Assembly: GCA_025677825.1 (NCBI GenBank)
Contig: JAIXMO010000102.1
Coordinates: forward strand, 1-47,899
Length of the DNA stretch: 47,899 bases
Origin: Helicostylum pulchrum
Taxonomy: Eukaryota; Mucoromycota; Mucoromycetes; Mucorales; Mucoraceae
Direction of reading: 5' to 3'
The translations under genes and the position numbers were made by a program. Of this stretch, positions 21,529 to 33,233 are shown in pieces (the stretch's first letter is position 1; each line of letters starts with the position of its first letter). Under the pieces are notes generated by a model. It did no database searches and had not been told where the DNA came from. It saw only the letters and a program-made list of their open reading frames with translations.

Positions 21529-23154
21529 TTATTTAAAAACACCAGAAGTAGCAAAGATCATGACGACAGTACCCCATATAACTAAAATAACAGCAGAAAA
21601 GTCTAGTAAACCAAAACTGGGTATAGTATCATCTATAATAATAGGGGCCATGATCATCTCGTCAGAAGAGGTAGAACAAGTGCGATCAGCAAGTAAAGGA
21701 GACTTTGCAGTAGTTTCGTCATCTGGCAGTATTGTTGTGACTGATCCCTCTACCTGTGGGTATCTTCGAGTCACCAAGCACGCAATACCTGGTAGAATAT
21801 AAGCCAAAAAAGTGGCTGCGAATCCACCAATCAAAGCATAGACTTTTCCTAATGAACGTACAGTAATGCCTAGTATTGTGATCAAAGTAAATAATACGAC
21901 AGTAACGGAATAATGTTGAATATTTGTAGGTTGTCTTGTAGCGGTTTCAAAGCCTAATAATTTTTGAACCGCTTCTCTCGTAGGATAAAATCCCATTCTA
22001 ATAAGTAAATTTCTTTAGTTATTATACATTTTTGACGTGCATATATGTTACTTTACGGGATAGTTAAAATCATACTAAATCCAAGTGCAAATCTTCCTAT
22101 ATTGACTACGAGATCATCATCAGGGAAATTTAAAAAGAGATTAGGTTGAACGTCTTTTCCGAAGCTAAGGTATCCAATGACAGCAAATGAGATGGAGACA
22201 GTCCAACTCATGATGGAGGCAAGTGTGGTGGTAATTGTCCATGACTTGGTCGTTTGATCTTTTAGGCTTAAAAAGACGCTAAAGCAGACGTGAGAACATG
22301 CGAATGCAAAGGCCAAAATACCGAGAGCACCAAAAATGTCAGGTCCTTCCCAATCTAACGGAGATTCATGTGACTTTGCATAAGCGGGTGCTCTGATAAG
22401 CAGGGTAAGTATAATAAGCGGTAAGCATAATACTGATAAAATAGACCAACTTGCAACTGATCCAATGGACCTTGATAAGTTTAAAGGAAATACCTTTTTT
22501 TTTTTTTTTTACAAAAGTTTGTTAATTTTAAACGTCTATAAATTATGCATAAATTAAAAATAAAACTACATACCAAAAAGATTGCAATAAGTGATATGAC
22601 AAGTGACCTTTCTGTAAAGCTTGAATATTGAGGGAAATATAATTGTAATAATACAGGAATTGTATCTCCAATGACTAATAGATTAGATGATTAGGAGATG
22701 ACGTTATGCACAATAACCCCCTTCTCTTATCTAACAAATAATGCTTACGTATAAAATAACTAACACATGCACCAGAAGCTTGAACAAGTATAAGAAAATT
22801 CAAGAAATAAAAACCAGTTTTTCCCATTACACACTCCATCAAGGTAGCATACTTGTAAGCGCCAGCTCTTTGACCGGATACGACCAACATGTATAAACCC
22901 AATTGGGAAATGACGGCAACAAGGAGAGATAGTATAACGGCTGTCCAGAAACCAGCTAAATATATTGCAAAGGGCAAACCGATAATACCGGCTCCAACTG
23001 TAGAATTCACAAGATTAAATGCACTTTCGATTTTTGAACGTGAACCATAACCAAGTCTATCGGATTGAAGTAAATCTCTTTCTGATGCTGTTAATAACAT
23101 ATCATTTTGTTGTATTAAACGTTCCGTAGTAGCTCCATAAGAAGCTGATTTCAT
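21529..23154 (-). CDS. Amino-acid permease of the SLC38/AVT (transmembrane amino acid transporter) family
   Basis: Four exons (23154-22749, 22674-22574, 22493-22057, 21997-21529) join in frame to 470 aa. The conserved first helix, SAFNLVNSTVGAGIIGLPFA, is the signature of AVT/SLC38 amino-acid/proton or sodium symporters. It is followed by about ten further hydrophobic segments, including FGALGILAFAFACSHVCFSV and SWTVSISFAVIGYLSFG. Yeast AVT3-7 members work at the vacuole and move neutral amino acids; the location here is inference. The acidic cytosolic loop in exon 4 (SVTTILPDDETTAKSP) is not typical of transporter cores. The start at MKSASYG (23154) is preferred to 23238, which would add a hydrophobic leader. 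Intron 2 ends in an 18-A run before its G, with no pyrimidine tract. Confidence 0.92.
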
Positions 23155-23716
23155 TATAATAAAAGTAGAGTTGAAACGGAAAAAGAAAAGATGCCGAAAA
23201 AGTATAATAGGAGAAAAAAGACAACTTGTTGAAATCAATTTATATTTTTTCTGTGAAAGGAGCTAGTTGCCTTTTAAAGATATTTTTTACATGTTTATTT
23301 TTTTAGTGTATGGCGGTTTATTGGTTTGTTCATTTTTCTTTTAATAAATGAGTCATGAGACCTCCTTTTTTTTCTTTTTTTTTTTTATCCCCACAGTATT
23401 TATTACAAAAAAAAGGGGTACACACACACATGTAAACATGTTGAAACAATAACGCAATACGATTCATTATGACTAAAATTGGGTAATCCTTTACCTTACT
23501 CAATACGATGTTACTATTCAAAAACAAAACAAAAAACAAACATGGAAGGGGATTAACAAACAAGGTTAAAAAAAAGTAACCTGTCTGAATTAAATTTTAT
23601 ATAAAGAAATAAGCATAATAACAGTTATAATAATACAAGGAACAGTAGTAAAGAGAGAGAGTAAGTGAGATAAAAAGAAGGGAGATTTTGCATATAAAGA
23701 AATAAAAAGGGATTTT
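23155..23716. other. Permease promoter and methyltransferase 3' flank
   Basis: Low-complexity AT-rich sequence, including CACACACACA and GAGAGAGAG runs. No gene supported; the 77-aa minus frame at 23330-23563 is homopolymer driven. Confidence 0.4.
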
Positions 23717-25247
23717 TCAAGTTGAAGATTCAGGTGCTACTTTAGCCACCCACGAATACCAATCCATATGAGTATTATTTCTGACACACTGAGCACAAAT
23801 CATTTCAACACGGTGTCTATAATCTTCAACGTCTAAGCCTAAACGTGGAGCTAAAACTGAACTAAGATCTTCAAACCCGTTCAGAATAACAATAACTAAA
23901 TCTTCACTCAATTTATCTTCTCCACCTATCATAAAACATATATTATTAAACGGACTGCTTTTTTTTTGTTTGTTTTTTGAAGACGTTACCATAGTAAACT
24001 GTCTTCTTTTTTGATTCAATGACTTGGAACCCATTGTCTTGAAGTATAGACCCGTGTTTAGGCGCAATATCAAAATCTTGATTGTGATCAGATAAAATTT
24101 GTCTAACTTTTTTGTTAGCAAAAACAAATACGTTAGTATTATTATTAAAAAGAAGGAGGGATAGTGTTTAATATTTTACGTGTTTCAATAAAGGATTCAA
24201 TCATTACAGTTCCTGAAGGCTATTTACACAAAACTTTTTAAGTTTTAAAAGATCCTTTTAAAAATTAATGCAAAAAAAAAATCTTACTGCATTGTGTATT
24301 TCTTCAATTCGAATAATTCCGTCTGGTTTTAAAATTCGGCGAACTTCTTTATATAGGTTTGGCCATTTATCTATTCCAATATTAATACCCATACTTCTAA
24401 AATGAATATAATCAATCGACCCATCTTCAAAATTCAATCCCTCTTTAAAATCTGTATCTCGCTGAAATTCTATATTGGGTAATGAAGGTAAAGCTTGTAA
24501 ACTGCCAGGTATAACTTCTACAGCTGTAAATGTACATTGCGGAAATTGAGTTGCCATATCCTAAAAAAAAATTTACAGAAAATAAAAATCAGACCACAAA
24601 TGAAACCTGCAGACTTTACTTAAATTATATTAGTACCATTATCCACGGGCCTGAGCATGTACCCATTTGAACAACATGGGCACCCTTTTTTAGTTTTGGT
24701 GCCACCGCCTGTGTGACATTTCTATTATAGATTTTCTTTTTTCAGTACTATATTCTTTTTTCTCAGCGAAGCAACAAAAAAACTTACCCTGCAAATAAAC
24801 TCTTGAGCGCAAAATGAAGCTACAATCTCAGAAGAAAATTAATACTTTTTTTTCTAAAATGATTTTGACGTATTTTACATTGTATTGATATTCTTTTACA
24901 TCCCAGTCCTTTGGTAAGTAAAAACTGTTGGACTGGTGCGTAATAGAGGAAATACTGGTCGTCTCATAATGTATAGTATCTGGAAGTTCTTTATTTTTAT
25001 AAGCAGATGCAATGTTCTTGCTGGTGCTCACGAGAGTTGCCGGTGTGGCGGATCTGGAGGCGCTATCGGTAGAGTAAATAGACGTCTTTTTAGATACAGC
25101 GTCGCTTTCGATTTGCTTCTTGTGGGATAAAGTCGAGTTTGCTTGGTGTTGTGATGATGTTGCCGAGGAGCTGTACTGCATTAAACTGTTGCCGTATTTA
25201 CTGGCGTACGCTTTAACCTCTTTCTTCTTTGACTGAACTACGCCCAT
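23717..25247 (-). CDS. SAM-dependent methyltransferase-like protein with N-myristoylation motif
   Basis: Seven exons fit one frame and the family alignment: 25247-24879, 24819-24788, 24721-24637, 24560-24288, 24219-24180, 24106-23990 and 23925-23717 (374 aa). Residues 1-110 are Ser/Thr/Lys-rich and begin MGVVQSKKK, a good N-myristoylation signal (Gly2, Ser6, Lys7). The rest follows the class I methyltransferase pattern of fungal UMTA-like proteins: FALKSLFAG, motif I as VVQMGTCSGPWIMDMA, acidic loop TFTAVEVI, motif II FEDGSIDYIHFRSM, motif III YKEVRRILKPDGIIRIEEI, then an alpha-helical C-terminus. Motif I reads GTCSG instead of GxGxG, so cofactor binding may be altered. Substrate unknown. The two smallest exons (32 and 40 nt) are the least certain parts. 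Confidence 0.75.
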
Positions 25248-25677
25248 AATCTACGCTGTGTGTGTGTGCTTTTTCTTTGTGTTAATAAATGTGTATTATA
25301 TCTGTGATATATGATACAGAAAGAAAAAAAAAAGGTGGTTTTTTTTTTACAGCAAAAAAAAAGAAAAAGGAAAAAAGAAAAAGAAGAACAAAAGGGAAAA
25401 TGGATAAAAGATCAAGTTTATTTTACACTCTGTTTCTCCATGGAAGTACACACACAACATCACACAATACACATATTATAATTTATAACGGAGTTGGCAT
25501 TAAAAATAAAGCTCCACCTCGTTGCTTGTCATACGTTATTGTGTCCAATACAAAATGTCGCCTTTTTTTTTTTTTTTGCTAATTTGTAAAATAAATGTTG
25601 GGGGGGGGGGGATATAAACGTTTTTTTCTAAAAAATAAATAAAAAGATGTAATAAATACAACTTTTTTTTTATTTTG
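25248..25677. other. Spacer between methyltransferase and arrestin genes
   Basis: Shared region between two minus-strand genes, full of A and G/T homopolymers (a G10 run near 25600). The plus frame 25289-25582 is a low-complexity artefact. Confidence 0.4.
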
Positions 25678-27386
25678 TTAAATGTTATCTTCGATAAACG
25701 GAGAAGGAGGATTTCCTTCTTCAATAGCATCCATGTAACTTGGCAGTTTATCAAAATAACCCGTATAGTAATGATGATCGGGAGTCAATAGCCATTGGTC
25801 AAGTTCTTGTCTTACATGTAAGCCTTCTTCTTGCAGCATCGCATTGTTGTTACCGACCGATTGCAATCCAGGAACCGTACCGACAGATAAAGGGAAGCTA
25901 AGTGACATGTTCCTCTCTCCTTCATCTTCAAACTTTAGTATCAGCCTTAGTTTATGACAAATTTGTAAGATTTGCGTCTTCATTGTCGGTGCAATGTGTG
26001 GTAAATCCAATACCAGAGTTAATTCTAAAAAAAAAAAAAATATGTTAAGTATAACTTGAAACATATACAGGGTTCGCTGTTTTTTACTTAGTTCTGTTCC
26101 AGTTTCATAATCTTGCATATGATACTTTGTGCCTTAATAAAACCAAAAAAAAAATTTAATCTCCCAATATTTGATTTTTTTTTTTACTTGAATTGTAATA
26201 CTTTACGAGAAAATTTGCGGTACCTTGGTACCATAGCATCTGGTAAAATCTGATAAATTGAATTATAATCACCAGCTCGTATTCTATAAAAAAAAAAAAA
26301 AAAAGAGAAACCACAATGTCGTGTAACAAAATGATTTACAAAACCAGTTTTTAATATGCGCCCCAACCTCCCAAAAGAAGCATATACTTACGGATACGAT
26401 TCATTTTGCTCTAAATAGAACTCGAGTGATTGAATTTTACAATCTGCTGCAAGTGGTTCAAACTTGCACACAAAATCGAATTTCTTTTTTTGTAAACAGG
26501 TAAATTTAGACATGCCAATTTCGTATACGAGACGGTCTTTTCGATTACCTCGATATCGAATACGCGGTACGGTGTAGAGTGAGTATAGGCTCGGGTACGA
26601 GTGACGGTAAAAGTGGATCATTTTATTCGTGCCTAACAATTGCCGAGGATTGGATTTAGGTGAACGTACATTACCACTATAAATCCAAGTGGGAGGTGGT
26701 GGTGGTGACACGACAGAATTGTTAGTGGGCGACAATGAAGGTGATGGCGACAACGAGCCCGGTGACTGCCTGGGATTGTCAGCACAGCAATTGACATTAT
26801 TACTTTTTAAACCCAAAGTATTCATGCGTGCGTTCCAATAGGTAAACTTGACACGTTCACTTATCGAATTCAGCTTGATTTTAGCAAAGAGGTGATACCG
26901 AATCAAATGGTGAGGTAAGAAGATGGACGAAGGTAAGGTATGTGTGTCCTTGACGGTTAAGGAAAATGGCCAAGTGGATTTTCCTACTGGTAACACTTGT
27001 GATTGATTTAAGATATTAACACGTTGATCTGTTACAGTGAAATTCGCATTGGCCTGTCCTAGGGCCTTCCGTGTGAGTTTATCCATAAATCCAATATCAC
27101 TTGAATCAATCGTGTTCCATTTGTCCACGGGGATCTCGTCGCCGTAGGGTTCGTCCAGTGGCTGCATGCTGTTAAAGTAGAAGTCGGATGTGGAGATGAC
27201 GCAGTCGATGTTGCCTTGGAACTGTACGTACAGTTGGCGGATCTGTATAGGTCGTGCTAGCGTCACTTCCACGGTGCCTGTGATCGTAAACGATTCGTTG
27301 GGTAGTGTTGACCCTGTATCGTTATCAAATGTATGGATTGTATCAAGGTCTGGTATAATATTAAATATGATGAAAGATGCAGGCAT
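25678..27386 (-). CDS. Alpha-arrestin (ART/ARRDC family)
   Basis: Four exons (27386-26392, 26283-26207, 26132-26088, 26024-25678) give 487 aa. The N-terminal arrestin fold runs from residue 1 to about 200 (GTVEVTLARPIQIRQLYVQF, then PFSLTVKDTHTLPSSIFLPH). A Pro/Ser-rich insert with a PPPPP run follows at about 205-235. The arrestin C domain continues through exons 2-4 (ELKLTLVLDLPHIAP, LRLILKF). The tail has LPSY, an L/PxY-type site of the kind bound by Rsp5/NEDD4 WW domains. Alpha-arrestins recruit such ligases to plasma-membrane transporters for endocytosis. The exon 2/3 junction is my choice among two acceptors and donors (GTAAAG..AAG keeps the conserved frame). An amino-acid permease lies 2.5 kb away on the same strand. 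Confidence 0.9.
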
Positions 27387-28366
27387 TATTACTGTTTGAT
27401 CTGGTTTTAATATTAAAAAAAAAAAAGAGAGAGAAAGAAAATTGTTTAAAAAAGAAAATAAAAGAGAATCCCCTCTTTTTTTTTAAGAAACGTTTCAATT
27501 ATGGTAAAAACTGCTGAGGCATGTGACGAAAAACCGAGAGTCAAAAAATACTATATTCAGTAACCTTGAGCAACCTTCAATTAGTTAAAGAAGGTTGAGA
27601 ATTTGCATTTTAGCTCACAAATATTTAGCAAACACTTTTTTTTTTTTTGGCATATGACTCGTTTATTTTTTTATATCACAAATATATCTAATATATAAAC
27701 TTTCATTCATTTTACTGTGTGCAGATGCGTAAAATAAACGTGCATACATTTTTTCTTAAAAAAAAAAGACAGTACTTATCCTTTTCCGATATTTAACGTT
27801 TTTTTTTTTTTCTTTTAAAAAAAGATAACCATCACACTGATAAGTAATAAATGAGATTGCTTTTTTAGATGACAAGGTAAATACTTATCTCTCGTAACAA
27901 TTATTAAACTAAAAAATACACGTAGACTGAACAGTATTGCTGAGGTGACTTGGTCACGACTATATGTTGATCACTCAGCACTTATGAAAGGTAACATACA
28001 CTAACCTAAATCAAATATCCATTACACGCCTTTTTTTTTAAAAAAATCTGGGGAAAGTTTTGACGTTTAACATTATTTGAAAAAAAAAAGGGGGGGGGGT
28101 GTTCGAATAAGATTAATGGCGTCTATGAGAAAATATCCCAACTACCCTTTTTTTTGGGTCCTTGCGTAACGTAATTTCCAAGCATGTACTTTGCGATACA
28201 GAAACAATTGACACGCTTCTTACCTGGTGCATAAGGTACCGTAATTTATTGTAGACGCAAGCAAAAATAATTACTATACTTTGTAATGTCAAAAGCAATT
28301 GCACAGTCACAAAAATAATTGCGAGTATAAGCCCGTTTTATTTTTATTTTGCGTGATTGAAAAATA
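27387..28366. other. Intergenic region upstream of arrestin
   Basis: AT-rich with A, T and G homopolymers (G9 near 28091). The minus frame at 28113-28310 shows no family. Nothing supported. Confidence 0.4.
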
Positions 28367-28368
28367 TA

Positions 28369-30177
28369 CAGTATAGCGGCTCTATTTAGGGGTGACCTGA
28401 TTTAAGGGTAGGATCGTGAATTTCTCCAAAACATACCCGGTCCCCCCCCCCCCCAGCTTTAATACCTCTATTAGATTTAAGGGTGGGATACATTTTCACA
28501 ACACTACAAAATATATAAAATAAATTCAAAAAAGTCTTAATTATATAGTCTTCAAAAGTATACAATCAAATCGATGTTATTAAAACAAAGGGGTAATAAT
28601 AAAAATAATAGAGAAAGGATAATGAAATCAATCTTGCAAAGTAATTAAAATACAAAGACAATAAATCTAAACTTGAATGGAGTGTGTGTCAGCAGGGAAT
28701 CTTTAGAAAATTCATTAGGAACAGTGATTAAATACGGAGGGTTTCTAAGCGATAAAATATTAAGAAGGGACGCAATATAAACCAAATAAAGTAAACACAA
28801 AGATACCTTTTAGTCCTATCTGCCATAGAAAGTAGTTTTTAAATGCATTGTTATATGGTATTCTGATAAATAGCTCTTCAAATTCTTAATTGACAGCAAT
28901 AAAATTTTAATAGAAATTAATGTAATTTTAATGTTTGAGCTCTTGTAGAAAACAATACACACCAAAATTTTTTTTACAATAACTTGGGTTAGCTCAGGAA
29001 CTATTTAAAGTATTATAATCCATTATTGCCTATTCATTATCTTCTTAAAAACGCGTGTTTTTAAGTGAAGGTTTAGATGTAACTTCTAAAAAAGGTCATT
29101 TTTCGGCAATCGAAGTAAGGTTTTTCCTTTGTGAAATTAAACATCAGGAAATGTTTCTTTTATCCAAGTATTTTAGTAAAAGTTAGTCTTTAATATGCTG
29201 TTTTTAATAACAATAATTAAAAACTACTTGTTGGTTTTTATTTTTTCGATTTTTTTCACTTTTTTTTTGGTTGGTCATTTTTGGCTTTTTTGGTCATTTT
29301 GGCGGGTCAACCCCTTTTGTGTTTTTGCGGTTATTTTAAACTTGCTCCAGATCTACTTTGTTTTTTTTTGTAAAAAACTATGGATCCAATAGTGCTCTTT
29401 TAGGCGCATCTAATCCATTTAAAACTATATTTTTAATACAAAAATTGAAGGAGTAATCACTGATTTAGACGTTTGTTTTTTTTGCTAAAATTTGAGTTAA
29501 GCGGCCCTTAAAATAGCGATTTCTTTAAAGCGCGTTTTCTCGCTCAATTTTGGATATAGCGCTTTCTTTTATGCACATCCTATATATATTTTTTAAATAT
29601 CTACATTCGGTGCTAAAACCAATTACGGCAATAAAAAACTATATTTTATGTAATCGCGAAGCTCTGAAAATGGCTACACGATGTTACACTAAAAAAGTGT
29701 AATTTTTTACCCAAAAAAAGAACGTCTAAAACAGAGATTACTCTTTCAGTTTTTGCATTAAAAATATGATCTAAAATGGTTTAGAAGCGTCTAAACAGGT
29801 GCTAAACTATTCATGTTTTTTTCACAAAGATAGGCAAGTTGGATTAGGAGTAACTATAAATTAACCACAAAAACACAAAAGGGGTTGACCCCCAAAAATG
29901 AAAATCGAAAAAAAAACAAAAAAGTACGTTTTTAATTTTTTTTATCAAAGATATATTTAAAACAACTATTCTGTATTAAAAAACTTGAGTCCAAAAAGCG
30001 TTTCCTGTTTTTTTAAAAAATATAAACCAATATTTATTATAGCTGCTAATTTCAGCAGTGATTTCTTATATGAGCGATTATTCGAACTCAGGTATCTCAG
30101 TGAGCTTTTTTCTTTAGCAGTAATTATCCACTGGGTTTCTTCCAGATTTCGGCTACCCTTGAATAGAGCCGCTACTG
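28369..30177 (-). mobile_element. Non-autonomous Tc1/mariner-like element, 1,809 bp, complete ends
   Basis: The left end reads CAGTATAGCGGCTCTATTTA and the right end, in reverse complement, CAGTAGCGGCTCTATTCAAG, each flanked by TA, the Tc1/mariner target duplication. The right 140 bp also match the Tc1-like transposase locus at 45588-45790, including GAGCTTTTTTCTTTAG. No transposase frame is present; instead the centre holds the foldback unit 29303-29892. A more degenerate copy lies inverted at 10840-12430. The element was presumably mobilised by a transposase related to that at 45.6 kb (inference). A G-poor C13 run at about 28442 lies close to the left end. Confidence 0.8.
29303..29892. mobile_element. 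Foldback unit with long terminal inverted repeats (copy 2)
   Basis: A 590-bp counterpart of 11063-11653 in inverted orientation, bounded by GGGTCAACCCC and GGGGTTGACCCC. The two ~200-bp arms are mutually similar, so a single strand could fold into a long imperfect hairpin. Non-coding. Confidence 0.7.
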
Positions 30178-30840
30178 TACCCGGTACAGACTTCATAATT
30201 GAAAAGTTAACTGAAACACCTTGTTTAAATAGCGATCCTCTTAGGGACGGGCTCTTACAAGTGTTTATTTGTTTTACTAAAGATATATAGTTGTAATTAT
30301 TAAAAAAAAAGGCATATTCCCAGAGCTATTAGGTTTGAAAACGTCCAATTCGCTTTTTTATTACTTGCTCTAATTTTTCTGAATTTCTTGCATGATTAAA
30401 TAGATCACATCAGTCAAAAGTGACCACCCATTTTATCAGCGCAAGATGTATTTATTCGGCCATTTTTTTTTAGAATAGATAAATCACCTTTTTTCCTCTT
30501 TTCTTTTACAATGTATATCACCAGTAAGTTTTTTTATATATTCGTACTTTTTAATAGAGTTTATATTTATTAGTTATTCTGTTTTTTTAGAGCTGAAAGA
30601 AAAGTAAATTTAACGAATCACATGGCCCTGTGTTATTCTCAACGGTTGCTTTTATGAAGAACCGCGTCCTTTTGTACGGAAATAAAGAAAACGAAAATGC
30701 TTGATATAAAAGTGCGCGTACCCCAACCCCCCAAAAAAAAAATGTCGCATATTTTCTTTTTGTCTCATTCTAATCCAAGTATATTTTTCTAAGTCTAGAA
30801 ACATAACTTTAGGTATGGAATGGGGGCCTTACTTTCTTTC
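30178..30840. other. Spacer inside the repeat cluster
   Basis: AT-rich. About 60 bp at 30640-30700 (ACGGAAATAAAGAAAAC and flanks) recur at 39510-39560. No gene supported. Confidence 0.4.
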
Positions 30841-30844
30841 CCGA

Positions 30845-31070
30845 AAAATTTAGGCTGTGGCCCTTAAGAAAAACGTACCAAATATCCTCCTGCAAGAACT
30901 CTTGGCGATTCTTGGGGCTTCATCAACTCTAATGGCTTATCGGTTGAATTCGAAAATACAGCTCCAGTATGAAAGGTCGTTGAAAATTCTCTTTTAATTT
31001 TCGCTCGAGCCAAGCAGGATTACTACAAGAAACTTGCTTCCTTGCCAAAGCAAAAATTTTCCTGTCAAAA
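30845..31070 (+). pseudogene. Relic of the 206-aa orphan protein gene (C-terminal part)
   Basis: Reading plus from about 30893, SWGFINSNGLSVEFENTAPV matches SWGLIDSGDLSVEFQDTTLA of the protein at 8829-9449 and is cut by TGA at 30970. Homology continues beyond the stop (KVVENSLLIFARAK against KVADLPLIISDR). Upstream, the match to the LYP/LWS region survives only with frameshifts, and the N-terminal two thirds are absent. Confidence 0.7.
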
Positions 31071-31129
31071 TTAAATGACCGCCAAAGAAGAACGCTTTTG
31101 CATAAATCCTCCAGGATTCGTTATAAAAA

Positions 31130-31811
31130 AAATCTTACCCAGATTTGTTACCTTTTTTTCATTTACACAAAAACTTGATGAAAAATTATATATATTATGC
31201 ATCAACCACACACAATACATTCCTTTCTGTATTTTTTCATCCTTCATTGACTATAAATAAAAGCTTTTAACCCTTTTCAAACTTTGAGTTTAAAAGTTGC
31301 TGGTGACCTTATAGAACTGCTGATATGAATTGTCGAGACCGAATTTATTACGTAGAAAAGGCAGCTGTACATTACAGAGTGTAACATAAAAAGTATTGTT
31401 AAAAAAATACTTGTATATTATACAATTATTAACATAGTCTGACGTAAACATAATAAAATGTTTTTTTGTTTGAGCCATTCTCTTTAACTGGTAGCATTGT
31501 TGTTTTACTCGTCAAATAGTTTCGTAGTATTTACTTCTAATTACATTATTTATGAGTCGTTGTTTATTTATGGATGTATCAGAGAACTATATTATATTGT
31601 CACTACTTGGAATAAGCACCAAAAAAATACTTGTGCTGGATAGATAATTGTCTCGTCCGCTGTTTGATCTAAGGGTATATTCGATAAAGGGTATATTTGA
31701 TTTAACGATACGTTCGATATAAGGGTATGTTCGATTTATAAGGGAGTGTTCGATTTAGGGGGAGTATTTTCTTTTCCTGATTTCGGCCACCCTTAAATCG
31801 AGCTGCAGCTG
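31130..31811 (+). mobile_element. Tc1-like element remnant with subterminal repeats
   Basis: The right end in reverse complement reads CAGCTGCAGCTCGATTTAAG then GGTGGCCGAAA, close to the terminal repeats at 30177 and 45588, and is followed by TA. Inside it are at least four spaced copies of a word like ATCGAACATACCCTTA (31670-31765, reverse complement). The stretch 31530-31645 matches 8511-8625 inverted. Relative to that copy, about 210 bp (31290-31500) are inserted. No transposase frame is visible and the left terminus was not found. Confidence 0.6.
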
Positions 31812-32094
31812 TAATAATTTTAATATTACGCGTTCAATACGTATTAATAGAGAAAAATTTAGTCTGTCGCTAGGCTTTAAAAGTTTTCAGCGAAAAAAAA
31901 AAAAAAGGTCTTTAACAAGCGAGATGCGGGTACCTCAAAAGACCCGATATAGCCAAGATTGTTTATTTTTAAAAACATTGTCTCAGAAAAACTTTATTTT
32001 ACTCCTTAAAAAAGAGAAAAAAAAAGAAAGATAAAAGAAAGAAATTTATCTGTAATTACTATATTGTTTTTCTCTTTTCTATACATTTTATATT
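31812..32094. promoter_or_regulatory. Upstream region of glycine-rich RNA-binding protein gene
   Basis: The region lies between a transposon end and the start codon at 32095 and must contain the promoter. T/C-rich sequence (TTTTTCTCTTTTCT) precedes the ATG, common at fungal transcription starts. Confidence 0.4.
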
Positions 32095-32542
32095 ATGAGT
32101 AAACTTTTTGTTGGTGGACTTGCTTGGCAAACAGAAGATCAATCTCTTCGTCAAAAGTTTGAAGAGTTTGGAGACGTTGTAGAAGCAACTGTTGTAAAGG
32201 ATCGTGATACTGGTAAGTTATATTTCTTTGTGTGAGTGCGTGTGTACATACAATGTTCTAAAACGTTTTTCTTCTTCTTGTAAAGGCCGCTCTAGAGGCT
32301 TCGGTTTTGTTAAATTCTCAAACGATGATGATGCTACTAAGGCTGTCGAGGCTATGAATGATCAAGAATTTGAAGGTAGACGCATCAGAGTTGACAAGGC
32401 TACTGACCGTGCTAGCGGTGGTGGCGGCGGCGGTGGTTACGGTGGTGGAGGCGGTGGTGGCTATCAAAGTGGTGGCTATCAAGGTGGTGGAGGTGGTGGC
32501 TATGGCGGTAGCGGTGGTGGAGGTGGAGGTGGAGGTTGGTAA
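32095..32542 (+). CDS. Glycine-rich RNA-binding protein (single RRM), paralogue A
   Basis: Two exons, 32095-32212 and 32286-32542, give 124 aa. RNP2 is KLFVGGLAW at residues 3-11 and RNP1 is [10 protein letters not shown] near 41-50, both with the aromatic residues that contact RNA. The C-terminus is a Gly/Tyr-rich tail (GGYGGGG repeats, YQSGGYQGG) as in the cold-inducible GRP/CIRBP class, which binds RNA and phase-separates through such tails. The intron falls after DRDTG, between RNP2 and RNP1, exactly where its paralogue at 33234 is split, so the two arose by duplication. The likely role is RNA chaperone or mRNA handling; the specific targets cannot be read. Confidence 0.93.
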
Positions 32543-33233
32543 ATGCAAACAAAAATCCTGTACTTTTTTCGCGATCAAAACTTGTTAAATAAATTTCAGT
32601 TTACTTCCTTTCTTAATAATAATTTTCCATTATAGTCTCCTAAAAGAACTAGTTTTATTTTATTTTATAAAGTGGTATTCATTACCAAGCGTTTTTAGAC
32701 ACGGCATGCATAAATCATATAAAAATGTGTATAATGAATGACTTCTTTGTTTAAGTTTTGTAAATCACGGAGATGGACATAAATATGGCGTTTTAAACGG
32801 ATATATATTCATTACGTATACATTAATTCTTTTGTAGTTTATTAGGCCTTGGCGTTACACCAGCCTAGTAAACGTATATTATTATTGAATGCCCATTTTT
32901 TGATAAAACGTAGCCCTGTTTTTTATCAAGTACTTTTATATATATAAAAAAGAAAGGGTCATAATATAAGTATCAAGAGTAAAGCTTGAAAAAAAAATTC
33001 TGCTGTTAAATGAGGGAGTAAAAAAAAAAAGCAATTACGCGTCCAAAAAGCTCTTGATCATGCATTCAAGACAATTTGTTTGTTTTGATGACGACGCTTT
33101 AAGCTCGATATGATTGGTGAATGATTCACTACATCTTGGTTTTTATCTCCTTAAACTGCATTATAAAAAGAAAAAAAGAGAGAATTTTTTTTACCCACCC
33201 TTGTTTCTTTTAAAAAAAAAAAAGAATAATAAA
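32543..33233. other. Intergenic region between the two GRP genes
   Basis: About 690 bp, AT-rich. It contains TATATATAAAAAA near 32940 and a C/T-rich block before 33234. No gene seen. Confidence 0.5.

Noticed and set aside
28442..28455. C13 run as a structural or origin signal
   Set aside because: Homopolymers of all bases are frequent in this window and one such run near a transposon end carries no further information.
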